Part shown: in pieces, positions 34,487-43,323 of the stretch
Position numbering within the stretch: position 1 is the stretch's first letter
Layout of the letters: each line of letters starts with the position of its first letter
Assembly (NCBI GenBank): GCA_963674685.2
Contig: CAXXWT010000002.1
Span: forward strand, 1,240,001 to 1,304,000
Length of the DNA stretch: 64,000 bases
Direction: 5' to 3'
DNA from: G963674685 sp963674685
GTDB lineage: Bacteria; Lernaellota; Lernaellaia; JACKCT01
Notes under the pieces: generated by a model
Told to the model about the DNA's origin: nothing
Databases searched by the model: none
Seen by the model: only the letters and a program-made list of their open reading frames with translations
Translations under genes and position numbers: made by a program

Positions 34487-36559
34487 ATGTCAAAAGTGTT
34501 TCGATTCATTTCGGTTATTTTCACGGTTTTATTGACGGCGGCGATCCCGTCGTCGGTCCTTGGGGCGCAGGAAACCCCGGAAATAACCACCGTTTCCCTA
34601 TACCTTGTCGACATCACGAATTCCATGATGGGATGCAACAACTGCCTGCTCGACGGTCCCACCGACAAGGTTCTCCCGATGGTCGTCGAACGGATCGCCG
34701 GCGAGGTGAAAGCGGCGCCCAGACCTCTGGAAGTGTACGTGATCCCCTTCGCCCACGACGTCATCGACTTCGACGGAGACGGCGCTTTCGATCCCTGGCG
34801 AAAGTTTGTCATCGGAAGCGATCAGGACGCGAAGGATTTCGCCGAATACCTCAATCCGAAAAAATACGGAACGCTCAATCCCGGCGACACGCAGCATTCC
34901 TCGAAACTGCTGCCCGTCTTCGGCGGCTCGAAATCCAAAATCATCGCATGGCCCGGATTCGAGGAAATGTGCGCCGACAGGCCGTATATCAACACGGCTC
35001 TTTACAGCGTCATGAACCAGGCCATCGGTTTTTTGCGTGAAATGACGCCGGACATGGACAAGAACAAAGCATGGCGCAAATACATTTTGACGCACACGCA
35101 CAGAATCACCGTATTCACCGACAGCCTCAACACCATGAAAACCGCCAACTTCGCCCACGTGGTGCAGGGCGCCGGCGTCCACCGGGATGAAATGGACGGT
35201 CAATTCTGGATCTCCAAGGTTTACGTGGAAGGCGCGAAGCTCGACGCCAAGGTTTCCGATTCGATTCTGGAAGAAGAAAAAATCAACGGAGATTCCGAAA
35301 ACATCCTCCTGTATCGCTTCCGCGAACTGCCCGACGTGGAGGATTTGATCGGCCTGGATTCCTATAGCGTGGTCTTCGACGAAGGATTGAATGATCCGGC
35401 AAAATACGAAAACGGCGAAATGACGCTGACCTTTCCCGGGCTGACAGTTACGGGAAAGGCCGAAAAATTAACGGCGGACATCTATCCTTCGAGTATCGAT
35501 ACCTGGCCGAAAGAATCGGGATTGAAGCTTGAAGGCGCCGTCTGCGAAAAACCCTTCGACAACATCGGCGAAGCGTTCTCCCCGAAACTCTACGGGATTA
35601 TGAACATTCTCAAAAAAGGTCTCACGCAAGCCGACGCCAAGATGAAAATTACGGCCGAAGCAAAAGACGGCAATTCGAAACCCATGTTTCTTATGACCGG
35701 CGCGCCAGAGGTCTTTATCCACGCCGATATCAGACTCGATCCTCCGACGAGCACCGTCACGGCATCCATTGTCGCCCCGGGCGGTCCGGAAAGCGTCGCC
35801 GCCGGCGAGGGCGCCTGGACCCTGAAATCCGCTCCCCTTCGAAAGATCCGGGACGGCCTGCCGGGAGGATCGGCGACTTTGACCGGGGATAAATATCTGC
35901 TGCCCGGTAGCCGCGTCAAAGTGATTTTCGACGAAAATCTGCTTTCAGTCGTGACCGAGAAGGGCCGGAGTTTAACCAGCGGCGAACTCGCCGAACTGGG
36001 CGCGTTCTCCCTGACCATCAAGGCGCCGCCATCGCCCGGGAAAATCTCCGCCGACCTCGAATTCGTTTTCCCGGACACCCATCTGATCTTTAAAGGCGGC
36101 GCATCCTCATACAAAGCGCGATTCGAAATGGACGTCAAAAGCGACATGCCCTTCTATCTCGCCGTCGGCGGGGGCATCGGCGCTTTTTTCATTGTCCTGA
36201 TATTTGTCATCATCAAGTTTCTGGTCACGCCGCCGAAAATTTCCACTCTCGGCGGGCGTCTGGTTCTCATCCGCCGCAAAGATGAAGCCCTCGAGGAGGA
36301 GCGGGACCTCGGCCAGATCCACAAAAACCGGTTCGTCGTCGGCAAGGGGCCGCAATGCGACTGGACCGTCGCGGACGACACGGCGCCCCATTACGCATTC
36401 GTCATCGAGCTGAGAAAAAAGGAAAACCGGCTGCGCCTGCGAAAATGGGATTCGGAAGTCGAGGAAATCAAGATCAACAACAACGATCTGTCCGAAGCTT
36501 TCCTTAAGGAGGGCGATCACATCGAAATCTCGAACCACGAATTCGTCTTTCACAAATAA
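34487..36559 (+). CDS. Membrane protein with vWA-like N-terminus and FHA-like C-terminus
   Basis: The 690-residue protein has a signal peptide (about 1-30, 'LGAQE') and an extracytoplasmic domain opening 'VSLYLVDITNSMMGC', a MIDAS-like DxTxS pattern of von Willebrand A domains. A long beta-rich middle follows, then one transmembrane helix ('AFFIVLIFVIIKFLV', about 555-575). The cytoplasmic end has 'RFVVGKGPQCDWTVADDTAPHYAFVI' and 'EGDHIEISNHEFVF', an FHA-like phosphopeptide-binding pattern. The architecture suggests transmembrane coupling between a metal-dependent adhesion domain and phospho-signalling. There is no kinase or phosphatase next door except a HAD protein 39 bases downstream. The start is the second possible ATG, with a GGGGTG site. 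Confidence 0.72.
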   Translation: MSKVFRFISVIFTVLLTAAIPSSVLGAQETPEITTVSLYLVDITNSMMGCNNCLLDGPTDKVLPMVVERIAGEVKAAPRPLEVYVIPFAHDVIDFDGDGAFDPWRKFVIGSDQDAKDFAEYLNPKKYGTLNPGDTQHSSKLLPVFGGSKSKIIAWPGFEEMCADRPYINTALYSVMNQAIGFLREMTPDMDKNKAWRKYILTHTHRITVFTDSLNTMKTANFAHVVQGAGVHRDEMDGQFWISKVYVEGAKLDAKVSDSILEEEKINGDSENILLYRFRELPDVEDLIGLDSYSVVFDEGLNDPAKYENGEMTLTFPGLTVTGKAEKLTADIYPSSIDTWPKESGLKLEGAVCEKPFDNIGEAFSPKLYGIMNILKKGLTQADAKMKITAEAKDGNSKPMFLMTGAPEVFIHADIRLDPPTSTVTASIVAPGGPESVAAGEGAWTLKSAPLRKIRDGLPGGSATLTGDKYLLPGSRVKVIFDENLLSVVTEKGRSLTSGELAELGAFSLTIKAPPSPGKISADLEFVFPDTHLIFKGGASSYKARFEMDVKSDMPFYLAVGGGIGAFFIVLIFVIIKFLVTPPKISTLGGRLVLIRRKDEALEEERDLGQIHKNRFVVGKGPQCDWTVADDTAPHYAFVIELRKKENRLRLRKWDSEVEEIKINNNDLSEAFLKEGDHIEISNHEFVFHK

Positions 36560-36598
36560 AGCCTGTTTGCTTATAGGTTTTCATAAGGCTATTGAAAT

Positions 36599-37705
36599 AT
36601 GATCGATAACGCATCGGATAAATGGAATCCCGCGCTGGCGCGGGCCATCGACCGGTTGATCGCCGATTTCGGCGCGGCCGGTCCCGGCTATGACCTCGCC
36701 GACAAACCTCTGGCCGTTTTCGATTTCGACAACACGACAATCTACGGCGACATCGGCGAACAGGTTTTCCGCCGGCAGGTCGACAACCTCATCATCCGCA
36801 TGAACCCCGAGCAATTCGCCGCCTACATGCCCGTCAAACCCCGAGGCGTGGAATTTTTCGATAAAATTTATTCCGACATCCCGATCGCGCGCGTATCCGC
36901 CGACGCGATCGACGCATTTGAAAAGCTCTATTTGATGTACGAAGGTTTTCGCGGAAACCTTTCGCTCGAACAGGTCGCGCAAAGCGACGCCTATAAAGAA
37001 TTCCGCGCCAAAATGTGCGTCATGTATAACGGCCTCAACGCCACCATGAGCATCGGCCGCGATATGGCCTATCTGTGGTCCATTCAACTGGTCGCCGGCC
37101 TGACTCCCGCGCAGGTCGCGGCGCTGGCCCGTGAAACCTGGGCGTATGAGCTTGGGCGGCCAATCGGCGAAGAAACGCTGCAAAGCCCCGGCAATATCCA
37201 ATCGAAATGCGGACCTTTATCCGTATCGATGAAAACGGGCATTCGCCCTTTCGGCGCCATGCAAAAGCTTTACGCCAGGCTACGCGGCGCCGGATTCGAC
37301 GTGTATATTGTCACTGCCACGCAGGATATCATCGTCGAGGCGGTCGTGACGGACCCGGTCAGCGGCTACGGAATCGAAGCCGGGCATGTCCTGGGCGTTC
37401 CCCTGGAAATCGTCGACGGCGTTTTTACGACGAACATCGCGCCGGGTTGCGGACACGGCGTGACCTACGGCGAGGGCAAGGTTAAAGCCATCCGCGAGCG
37501 CATCAGCCGCGAGCCGCTTTTCGTCGGCGGCGATTCGGACAACGACATCGAGATGCTGACTTCTTTTGAAAAAACGCAGCTTCGCATGATCGTGGACCGC
37601 GGCCTGCACGAAATCATGAAAGACCTGTATGCGAAATGCGCCCGCGGCGAAGACGGTTTTTATTTGCAGCATCGCGACGAAAAAACCGGGCGCTTTCTGG
37701 CGTAG
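36599..37705 (+). CDS. HAD-superfamily phosphatase, phosphoserine-phosphatase-like
   Basis: The 368-residue protein has HAD motif I 'FDFDNTTIYGD' near residue 41, with nucleophile Asp and DxDxT spacing; a Thr motif II region 'VYIVTATQDIIVEAV'; a Lys region 'GEGKVKAIRERI'; and motif IV 'VGGDSDNDIEML'. A helical cap of about 170 residues lies between motifs I and II. This architecture matches class C1 HAD phosphatases such as SerB relatives. The last residues come from the junction with a truncated DUF1016 gene on the other strand: the stop lies inside that gene's antisense sequence, so the native C-terminus may have been replaced. Substrate unknown. Confidence 0.85.
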   Translation: MIDNASDKWNPALARAIDRLIADFGAAGPGYDLADKPLAVFDFDNTTIYGDIGEQVFRRQVDNLIIRMNPEQFAAYMPVKPRGVEFFDKIYSDIPIARVSADAIDAFEKLYLMYEGFRGNLSLEQVAQSDAYKEFRAKMCVMYNGLNATMSIGRDMAYLWSIQLVAGLTPAQVAALARETWAYELGRPIGEETLQSPGNIQSKCGPLSVSMKTGIRPFGAMQKLYARLRGAGFDVYIVTATQDIIVEAVVTDPVSGYGIEAGHVLGVPLEIVDGVFTTNIAPGCGHGVTYGEGKVKAIRERISREPLFVGGDSDNDIEMLTSFEKTQLRMIVDRGLHEIMKDLYAKCARGEDGFYLQHRDEKTGRFLA

Positions 37706-38619
37706 TTCAGATACATGTGCATTTGCCCTGCATCTGCCGGCGTAAACTCCCTAAGCTTCAAATCAATGATTACCAGGCATCTCAATCGGCGATGGAAAAG
37801 CAGCAGATCTATCCGGAACCACTGATCGCCGACGCGTAGTCTCTTTTGCCGTCCGATAAAGGCAAAATCCCCGCCAAGTTCAAGCAGAAAATTTTCCAGG
37901 TGGCGGATCAAAGCCTCTTCAAGCTCACTTTCGGAATACTCGTCCTTGAGATTCAGAAATTCCAGTACATAAGGATCTTTGATTTCTTCCTCGGGAGTCA
38001 TCCGGTCTTCGGGCTTTGCCTTCGCTCCTTTGGTGAGCATGGCGGCTTTGTTTTTAGAAAGGGCAGTGCGTTCGTAGAATTGCGAATCGATCTGGCGAGT
38101 CAGCTGGCGTACTGACCAGCCGCCTCGGAGGGCTTTTTCTTCGTAAAATTTCCTAGCGGTCTCGCTGTCAACCTGCATAAGTTTGACATAGTGAGACCAG
38201 GAAAGAGGAAAATTGTCGGCCAAATCAATTAATTGAACGGCGGAAGAAGATTGTCCAGACAGCGTCTGGACAGTTTGCCAAGCTACGTAAAATTGACGCA
38301 TATTACCTAAATTGGTCCGAGAAAAACCGCGTCCATAACGGATCGAAAGATCATTCGCAAGTTGCGTTAGCAGTTCTTGACCATAATCTGATCGCGTTTT
38401 TCCACCTTGTTCATATTCGAAAATCCGCCGCCCTATCTCCCAATAGGTTGCAGTCATAATGGAATTCACCGAACGAACAGCCGCCCGACGTGCTTTTCAA
38501 GAAGACCCGTGATGCCCGACAGCACAGAACCATAGTCAGCGGTCAATTCGGCAGACATTGTCTGACTTTTTTGAGTCTTCTTCAGCCTGGCTTTTTTGGA
38601 AGTCTTTTTTCGTTGCCAT
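37694..38619 (-). pseudogene. Broken DUF1016 (YhcG-type) PD-(D/E)XK nuclease gene
   Basis: The open core (from 38469 down) encodes 'MTATYWEIGRRIFEYEQGGK', 'RGFSRTNLGNMRQFY' and 'FAFIGRQKRLRVGDQWFRIDLLLFHRRLRCLVIIDLK', clear DUF1016 signatures. These proteins are usually about 340-380 aa. Here the homology stops at 'MHMYLNYAR' and the rest is lost where the HAD gene begins. At the 5' end the expected 'LTADYGSVLSGITGLLEK' (from 38558) and 'ARRAAVRSVNSIM' are in different frames, separated by what looks like a one-base loss in an A-run. A second shift separates the start 'MATKKDFQKSQ' (38619) from 'LTADYG'. Both outer parts are in the same frame, so the shifts compensate. The gene should be inactive unless the shifts are sequencing errors; even then the C-terminus is missing. 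Confidence 0.82.
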
Positions 38620-38658
38620 GAATTTTTGCTCTGTTTACAGCGATAAATATTCGGCGAT

Positions 38659-39453
38659 TTATTTAATCCGGCTTCTCGGCTCGTACTCGACCACGTTGTT
38701 GTTCGTTCGCGGCTTGAGCAGGCCCTCGTCGCGGCCGTCGAAGCGCAGCCAGATGTGCGGCTCGGCTTTCGTAAAATAGGAGAACATGTCCGGCGCCACG
38801 TAGCCCAGCGCCCCGGCGGGTTTGATCTCCAGTTTATACGTATCGATGTCCCCGAAGGCCGTTTTGATTTTCTGCTCGCCCCGGTGGATCACCTTGCCCC
38901 GTAAGATGCTCCCGTCGCTCATGAGCAGATCGGCTTCGAACACGGTCCCGGGTCCCTTCTCGAACGGAAAGCCCCGCAGGATGATATTCATGGCGTCGCC
39001 GGGCACCGCGTCGGCGGCGAATTCGTAGGACTTGTCTTCTTTTTTCCCCGAATCGTCGTCGGAGTACTGATAGCGGGCCTTGCGCGCGTCCCAATCGTAA
39101 CTGAGCGACCAGTGCATTTTCTCCGCGCCGCGTGAATCCTTTTTCCACCACAAAGTACGCAGGCCCTCCGGCCGGAAAACCATCAGAGAGCTTTCGTCCC
39201 ATTCGACGCGCTCGGCGCCCTGTTTGGTGTTTTCGCCCTTCATCTTATACTTCACGAAAACCTTGCCGTCTTTTTCATACTTTTCGAGCGTCCAGCGCAT
39301 AACATACAAAAGCTGCCCGTCTTTTTCCCAGGATAGTTTTTGCGTGGCGCTTTCTTTTTCCGCGATGTCCGCGGGCTTAAGCTGCGCCGCCGCCGGGAGC
39401 GCGAAAGCGATCAGCATGATCATCATCAGGACTGCCGTGAAAAGGGATTTCAT
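38659..39453 (-). CDS. Exported DUF3108-like protein
   Basis: The 264-residue protein, read from the ATG at 39453 with a strong AGGAGG, has a signal peptide (about 1-23, 'LPAAAQ'). It contains 'QLLYVMRWTLEKYEKDGKVFVKYKMKGEN', 'AMNIILRGFPFEKGPGTVFEADLLMSDG' and 'GDIDTYKLEIKPAGALG', the pattern of DUF3108-like beta-barrel-ish periplasmic proteins. Lipid or envelope roles have been suggested for such proteins but are unproven. An in-frame earlier start adds 17 basic residues and has no ribosome site. It sits alone between a pseudogene and a DUF2804 protein on the same strand. Confidence 0.72.
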   Translation of the reverse strand: MKSLFTAVLMMIMLIAFALPAAAQLKPADIAEKESATQKLSWEKDGQLLYVMRWTLEKYEKDGKVFVKYKMKGENTKQGAERVEWDESSLMVFRPEGLRTLWWKKDSRGAEKMHWSLSYDWDARKARYQYSDDDSGKKEDKSYEFAADAVPGDAMNIILRGFPFEKGPGTVFEADLLMSDGSILRGKVIHRGEQKIKTAFGDIDTYKLEIKPAGALGYVAPDMFSYFTKAEPHIWLRFDGRDEGLLKPRTNNNVVEYEPRSRIK

Positions 39454-39522
39454 GAAAAACCTCCTGCGTGATGCGCGACATCGTTTGCGGCGGACAATCG
39501 ACAATGCGCTGTTTTCGCCTGC

Positions 39523-40572
39523 CTAAAACCTTGCGAGGTGATGCTCGCAGACGCCGAAAAAGTTTTTAATCTTGTGTTTTTTGCCGTCGTCGTCGGTGAC
39601 GCTGCCGTTGTACAAACCGTAAGGCTGATGAAAATCGGATTTGATCAGGCCGTAATCGACCTTGCCGTGACGTTCGCCCTGCGGCGTGAAAGTCAGGTCG
39701 CAGCGGCCGTCCGTCGTGGCGACGCGCCAGGGCTTTAAAACGTTGTTTTCATCGTATTCGAATTTCGCGGCGGAAAGCTCCGACATTTTGCCGCCGACCC
39801 ACAGCACGTTTTCATTCCATCGCTCGTCGTCGGCGATGAAATTTTTCACCAGATTGATCGCGACAATTCCCTTTTTACCGCTGTACCCCGCGCACGTGGC
39901 CCAGCGCCAGAACGTGTCGTAAGGGTAATAGGCTTTTTGAATATCGATGACGGCGATGTCCTTGTCCTCGTCAAGCTCGACGGCCCGGTCCCCGACGGAA
40001 ACCGTTCCGCGAACCGGGCAGGCGCATTTGTGCGTGTACAGCGGACGATTCGGCGCGATGGGCAAAACGGAGATCAGGGGCTGCAGGCTGTCGAGTTTTT
40101 CGATCATCTCGATATTCGCCCCGACGCCCGGCTTGTCGCTGTCGCGGATGTCGATGTGAGCCTTGTGCAATCCTTCGTCCAGGCGGTTTTGCACGCGGAC
40201 TTCGTATCCCGACTTTTGAAACAGGCTGGCCGAATTCCACAATTCGCGGGAGATTTTGGCCGTCGGGCCGGGCAACTCGCTGTGATGCTCGAAAAACTCA
40301 CCGCTTTTCCGGTCCACGCAGTAACAAAAGCTGGAGCTTAAATAATGCGTGGTGAACAGCATGAATCCCAGGAAGATCTCCGAGTTGATGATCGCGAAAT
40401 GCTGCCATTCCTTTAACCGCGCCATGCGGATAATTTTCGGAGGGAAAACTTTCGGGGACCAGATTTCCGCCTCGTCGATGTTAAGATTGGCAAAGGGCTC
40501 CTTGAAATGCCCGAAATCCACGACCTGCCCGTTTTTGACCAGCCAGGGCGGTGTGTTATTTAAAGCTCGCAT
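39523..40572 (-). CDS. DUF2804-family protein
   Basis: The 349-residue protein starts at the ATG at 40572; a GTG six bases earlier is too close to the GGAG site. It has 'YTHKCACPVRGTVSVGDRAVELDEDKD', 'AVIDIQKAYYPYDTFWRWATCAGY' and 'GIVAINLVKNFIADDERWNENVLWVGG', diagnostic of DUF2804, a widespread uncharacterised family. The fold is probably a two-domain beta-sandwich like lipocalin-related or attH-like proteins that bind lipophilic compounds; this is an inference. No signal peptide is evident. Confidence 0.8.
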   Translation of the reverse strand: MRALNNTPPWLVKNGQVVDFGHFKEPFANLNIDEAEIWSPKVFPPKIIRMARLKEWQHFAIINSEIFLGFMLFTTHYLSSSFCYCVDRKSGEFFEHHSELPGPTAKISRELWNSASLFQKSGYEVRVQNRLDEGLHKAHIDIRDSDKPGVGANIEMIEKLDSLQPLISVLPIAPNRPLYTHKCACPVRGTVSVGDRAVELDEDKDIAVIDIQKAYYPYDTFWRWATCAGYSGKKGIVAINLVKNFIADDERWNENVLWVGGKMSELSAAKFEYDENNVLKPWRVATTDGRCDLTFTPQGERHGKVDYGLIKSDFHQPYGLYNGSVTDDDGKKHKIKNFFGVCEHHLARF

Positions 40573-40678
40573 ATTCACTCCGTTCGATAACTCATGACTT
40601 GAAATTTTATTGATACGGCCACATAAGCCGGACTTTTTTGCTACCAGTTTTTCACGGATTGTTCAATCGCTTGAGGTT

Positions 40679-41419
40679 TCACAGGCTGCGAACGATGATC
40701 GAGGCGCCGGCGAAAATCAGCACGGCGTAGACCAGAATCCTGAAAGATTTTTCCGGCAATTTGTTGTGCAGCCTTTCCCCCAGGAAAAAACTCGCGACCA
40801 AAGGAATAAACAGCCAGGCGCTGACGCGGGCCGTATGCGCGTTGATGGATCCTGAAATGATATACGTCACGAGCAGGATCGAATTCAATAAAAACCACAA
40901 AGCCGACAGAGTGCTGCGAAATATACCCTTGTCGCGGATGTTTCTCGCGGCCCAGTAGGCGACCAACGGCCCGCCGGAAACCCACAGCCCCTGCACGAAG
41001 CCTCCGGCGATCAGCCAGGCGCCGGACCAGGGGCTTACTTTGGGAAGTTGGCCGTCGCTTACGCGCAAGGTATTTCGCATCTCGAATATGGAAAGGCACA
41101 AAACAAAAAGCCCGTAAGCCCATTTTAAGCCCTCCATATCCGCCACGTGAAACACAAGCATGCCGATAGGCTGCCCGATCATCGCCAGGGGAACGATGCG
41201 TTTGAGGAATATCCGCCAGTCGATGCCCGAAAAGTGCCGCACGGCGATATACGTGGTGGCGGCGAGGTTGACGGGGATGATGACCGGAACGAGAAAATCC
41301 AGCGAAAAGAGATTCGCCCCGAGGGTCAGCGCGATCAGAGAGCTGCCGAATCCCGTGGCGGTGCCCACTCCGTAGGCCAGGATCACGATGACAGCCAACA
41401 ATATGAAGGTCATTTCCAT
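40679..41419 (-). CDS. TSUP-family (TauE/SafE) membrane transporter
   Basis: The 246-residue protein has about eight hydrophobic helices and the family start 'VGTATGFGSSLIALTLGAN' with 'FLVPVIIPVNLAATTYIAVRH'. The second half contains 'GAWLIAGGFVQGLWVSGGPLVAYWA', the repeated TauE/SafE loop. TSUP proteins export sulfite, sulfonates or organosulfur compounds, often in anaerobes or taurine users; the substrate is not specified here. It is on the same strand as the glycyl radical enzyme cluster upstream but separated by about 100 bases. Confidence 0.85.
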   Translation of the reverse strand: MEMTFILLAVIVILAYGVGTATGFGSSLIALTLGANLFSLDFLVPVIIPVNLAATTYIAVRHFSGIDWRIFLKRIVPLAMIGQPIGMLVFHVADMEGLKWAYGLFVLCLSIFEMRNTLRVSDGQLPKVSPWSGAWLIAGGFVQGLWVSGGPLVAYWAARNIRDKGIFRSTLSALWFLLNSILLVTYIISGSINAHTARVSAWLFIPLVASFFLGERLHNKLPEKSFRILVYAVLIFAGASIIVRSL

Positions 41420-41515
41420 ATCAGGTCTTTACGCTTTTTTCTGTCGTTTGCACAAGGCGCAGGGCCGGCGCAGCGCTGTGAGTCATGATTTTACTAGTAA
41501 GTGAAGAGCGCTTTT

Positions 41516-42424
41516 TTATCGCCCGGACCAAAACAGCTTCGCCGCGGATGAAGCGGGGATGCGCTGATATTTTCCGTAAGCCTCGGCCGCCGCCGCAAGA
41601 ATTTCGCCCGAGTCTTTGCCGGCCAGCAGCGCCTCATACATGGCATCCGCCGTGTAAGCCTCCGGGGCCATGAAATTCGTGGTGAGCGCCAGAAGCGACG
41701 TCTTCGGCGTCGCGATGCCGGGATGAAAATACTGCTTCGAGGCGCAGGCCAGAATCATGGTCGCCTTGGCTTTTTTTTGCGCCTTGCGACTCGCCGCGAG
41801 AAGAGATCGCCCCTGATCGGGTAAATCCATCAGATAATTGTGGCCGGAAAAAGAAACGACGTGACCTTGGCCTCCCCCGTGAGTTTTCAAACTATTCGGC
41901 AGCGGCAGCGCATAATCGTCCTCGCCGAAAAGGCTTTTGAGATACTCCTGGACCGCGTCGGCGATGAAGCGGCCCCGATACCCCGCGATGACAAGCAGAA
42001 CTTCAAATGGCTTTTTCACGCCGCTTTTTTTCCACAAGCCTTTCGGTTCGCAGGTGCGTTTGTAGATAAGGATTTGCCCTATTTTTTTCGTCGGATCATT
42101 CATGGCCGCGACCCGGGTCCATCGTTTGTTTTTATCAAACCAGGTTCCGTAGCCGAACATGGCGCCCCAGTACAAATTCGTTTTCAGGTTGTCCCCGTCG
42201 CCGAGTGTTTTTGAAACGCGCGCGATGCCCTGATGTTCGTTGTCGCAAAGGGCCACGTAATGCGTGATGACAAGAGGTTTTCCGTCTTTGAGATCGGCGG
42301 CCGTTTCGGCGCACCAGCCATTTAAAGGCAGATATTGATCATCGGCTTCACCTTTCGCGACGACGGCAAACAGGCAAAGGATCATAATTGTTACGACGCG
42401 CGCCGAAAGACGGAATTGTTTCAT
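41516..42424 (-). CDS. Exported protein of unknown function, coupled to the glycyl radical activase
   Basis: The start is the ATG at 42424, overlapping the activase stop as ATGA, with GGGAG just upstream. The 302-residue product has a signal peptide (about 1-24, 'VAKGEAD'). It contains 'THYVALCDNEHQGIARVSKTLGDG', 'TNLYWGAMFGYGTWF' and 'VLLVIAGYRGRFIADAVQEYL', a pattern I associate with an uncharacterised family in Bacteroidetes and Planctomycetes. It ends 'ASSAAKLFWSGR'. Translational coupling to an anaerobic radical enzyme system is its only functional hint; an exported partner for a cytoplasmic radical enzyme is puzzling. Confidence 0.7.
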   Translation of the reverse strand: MKQFRLSARVVTIMILCLFAVVAKGEADDQYLPLNGWCAETAADLKDGKPLVITHYVALCDNEHQGIARVSKTLGDGDNLKTNLYWGAMFGYGTWFDKNKRWTRVAAMNDPTKKIGQILIYKRTCEPKGLWKKSGVKKPFEVLLVIAGYRGRFIADAVQEYLKSLFGEDDYALPLPNSLKTHGGGQGHVVSFSGHNYLMDLPDQGRSLLAASRKAQKKAKATMILACASKQYFHPGIATPKTSLLALTTNFMAPEAYTADAMYEALLAGKDSGEILAAAAEAYGKYQRIPASSAAKLFWSGR

Positions 42425-43320
42425 GAGCTGACTCCCTTGAATCCCTCGAAATAAGATTGGCATCGCTCGATTTCTTCAGGACTCATGAATTTGTCATGCG
42501 CGTAGGCTAATGTCTGCCCGACGGTCGCCGCCTTGCCCGGCCAGGTGGGATTGTAGGGCAGTAAAGAAACTCTGTCGAAGCCGCATTCGCGAAGATACTC
42601 CGCAATGCCGCGCAGATTATTTTCGCCGTCCGTGACGCCCGGAATCAGGGGAACACGGGGCAAGACTTGAAAACCGATTCGCCCGGATAATTCCTTCATC
42701 GCGCGCAGGTTGGACAATATCACCGCGTTGTCGACGCCGCACCACTTGCGATGCTCACTCGCGTCGATGAGTTTGACGTCGAAGTAAACCACATCCAGAT
42801 GCGGCGCGAGCTGCATTTCAAAACGCGAAAAATCGAAAAGGCCGCAGGTTTCCAGCAATGTCCCGAAGCCGCGCTCGCGGCACTCCGTCAAGAGTTCGGC
42901 GCAAAAGTCCATGGGCGCCGTGGGTTCGCCGCCGCTTAAGGTCAGGCCGCCGCCGGAGTTGGCAAAAAAGGCCAGATCCTTTTCCAGTTCGACCGTGACG
43001 TCGGTAACGCTCAATTCTTCACCCAAGCGCTTCAAGGCCCCTGCCGGACATGCGTCCACGCACTGGAAACAAAGCGTGCAGGCGCCGCGGTCGATGACTT
43101 CCGGCCGTCCGTGATCGATAGCGTGTTCCGGGCAGGCCGATTCGCATTCCTTACACCCGACGCAGTTTTTCGCATCGAACGCAAGCTGGGCCTTGAAGCT
43201 TTTGCTTTCCGGATTGTGGCACCAGGCGCAGTCCAGCGGACAGCCTTTGAAAAAAACCGTCGTGCGTATGCCGGGACCGTCGTCCAGGCTGTTGCGCTTG
43301 ATGTCGAGAATCAGGGTCAT
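42421..43320 (-). CDS. Glycyl-radical-enzyme activating protein (radical SAM)
   Basis: The 299-residue protein has the radical SAM motif CxxxCxxC as 'GCPLDCAWCHNPES', plus two inserted ferredoxin-like 4Fe-4S clusters ('CVGCKECESACPEHAID' and 'CTLCFQCVDACPAGALK'). Inserted clusters are typical of activases for non-PFL glycyl radical enzymes. 'TLSGGEPTAP' marks the SAM-binding GGE motif. It abstracts hydrogen from the enzyme's Gly using S-adenosylmethionine and reduced iron-sulfur electrons, so it works anaerobically. It follows the glycyl radical enzyme by three bases and overlaps the next gene. Confidence 0.93.
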   Translation of the reverse strand: MTLILDIKRNSLDDGPGIRTTVFFKGCPLDCAWCHNPESKSFKAQLAFDAKNCVGCKECESACPEHAIDHGRPEVIDRGACTLCFQCVDACPAGALKRLGEELSVTDVTVELEKDLAFFANSGGGLTLSGGEPTAPMDFCAELLTECRERGFGTLLETCGLFDFSRFEMQLAPHLDVVYFDVKLIDASEHRKWCGVDNAVILSNLRAMKELSGRIGFQVLPRVPLIPGVTDGENNLRGIAEYLRECGFDRVSLLPYNPTWPGKAATVGQTLAYAHDKFMSPEEIERCQSYFEGFKGVSS

Positions 43321-43323
43321 GGA

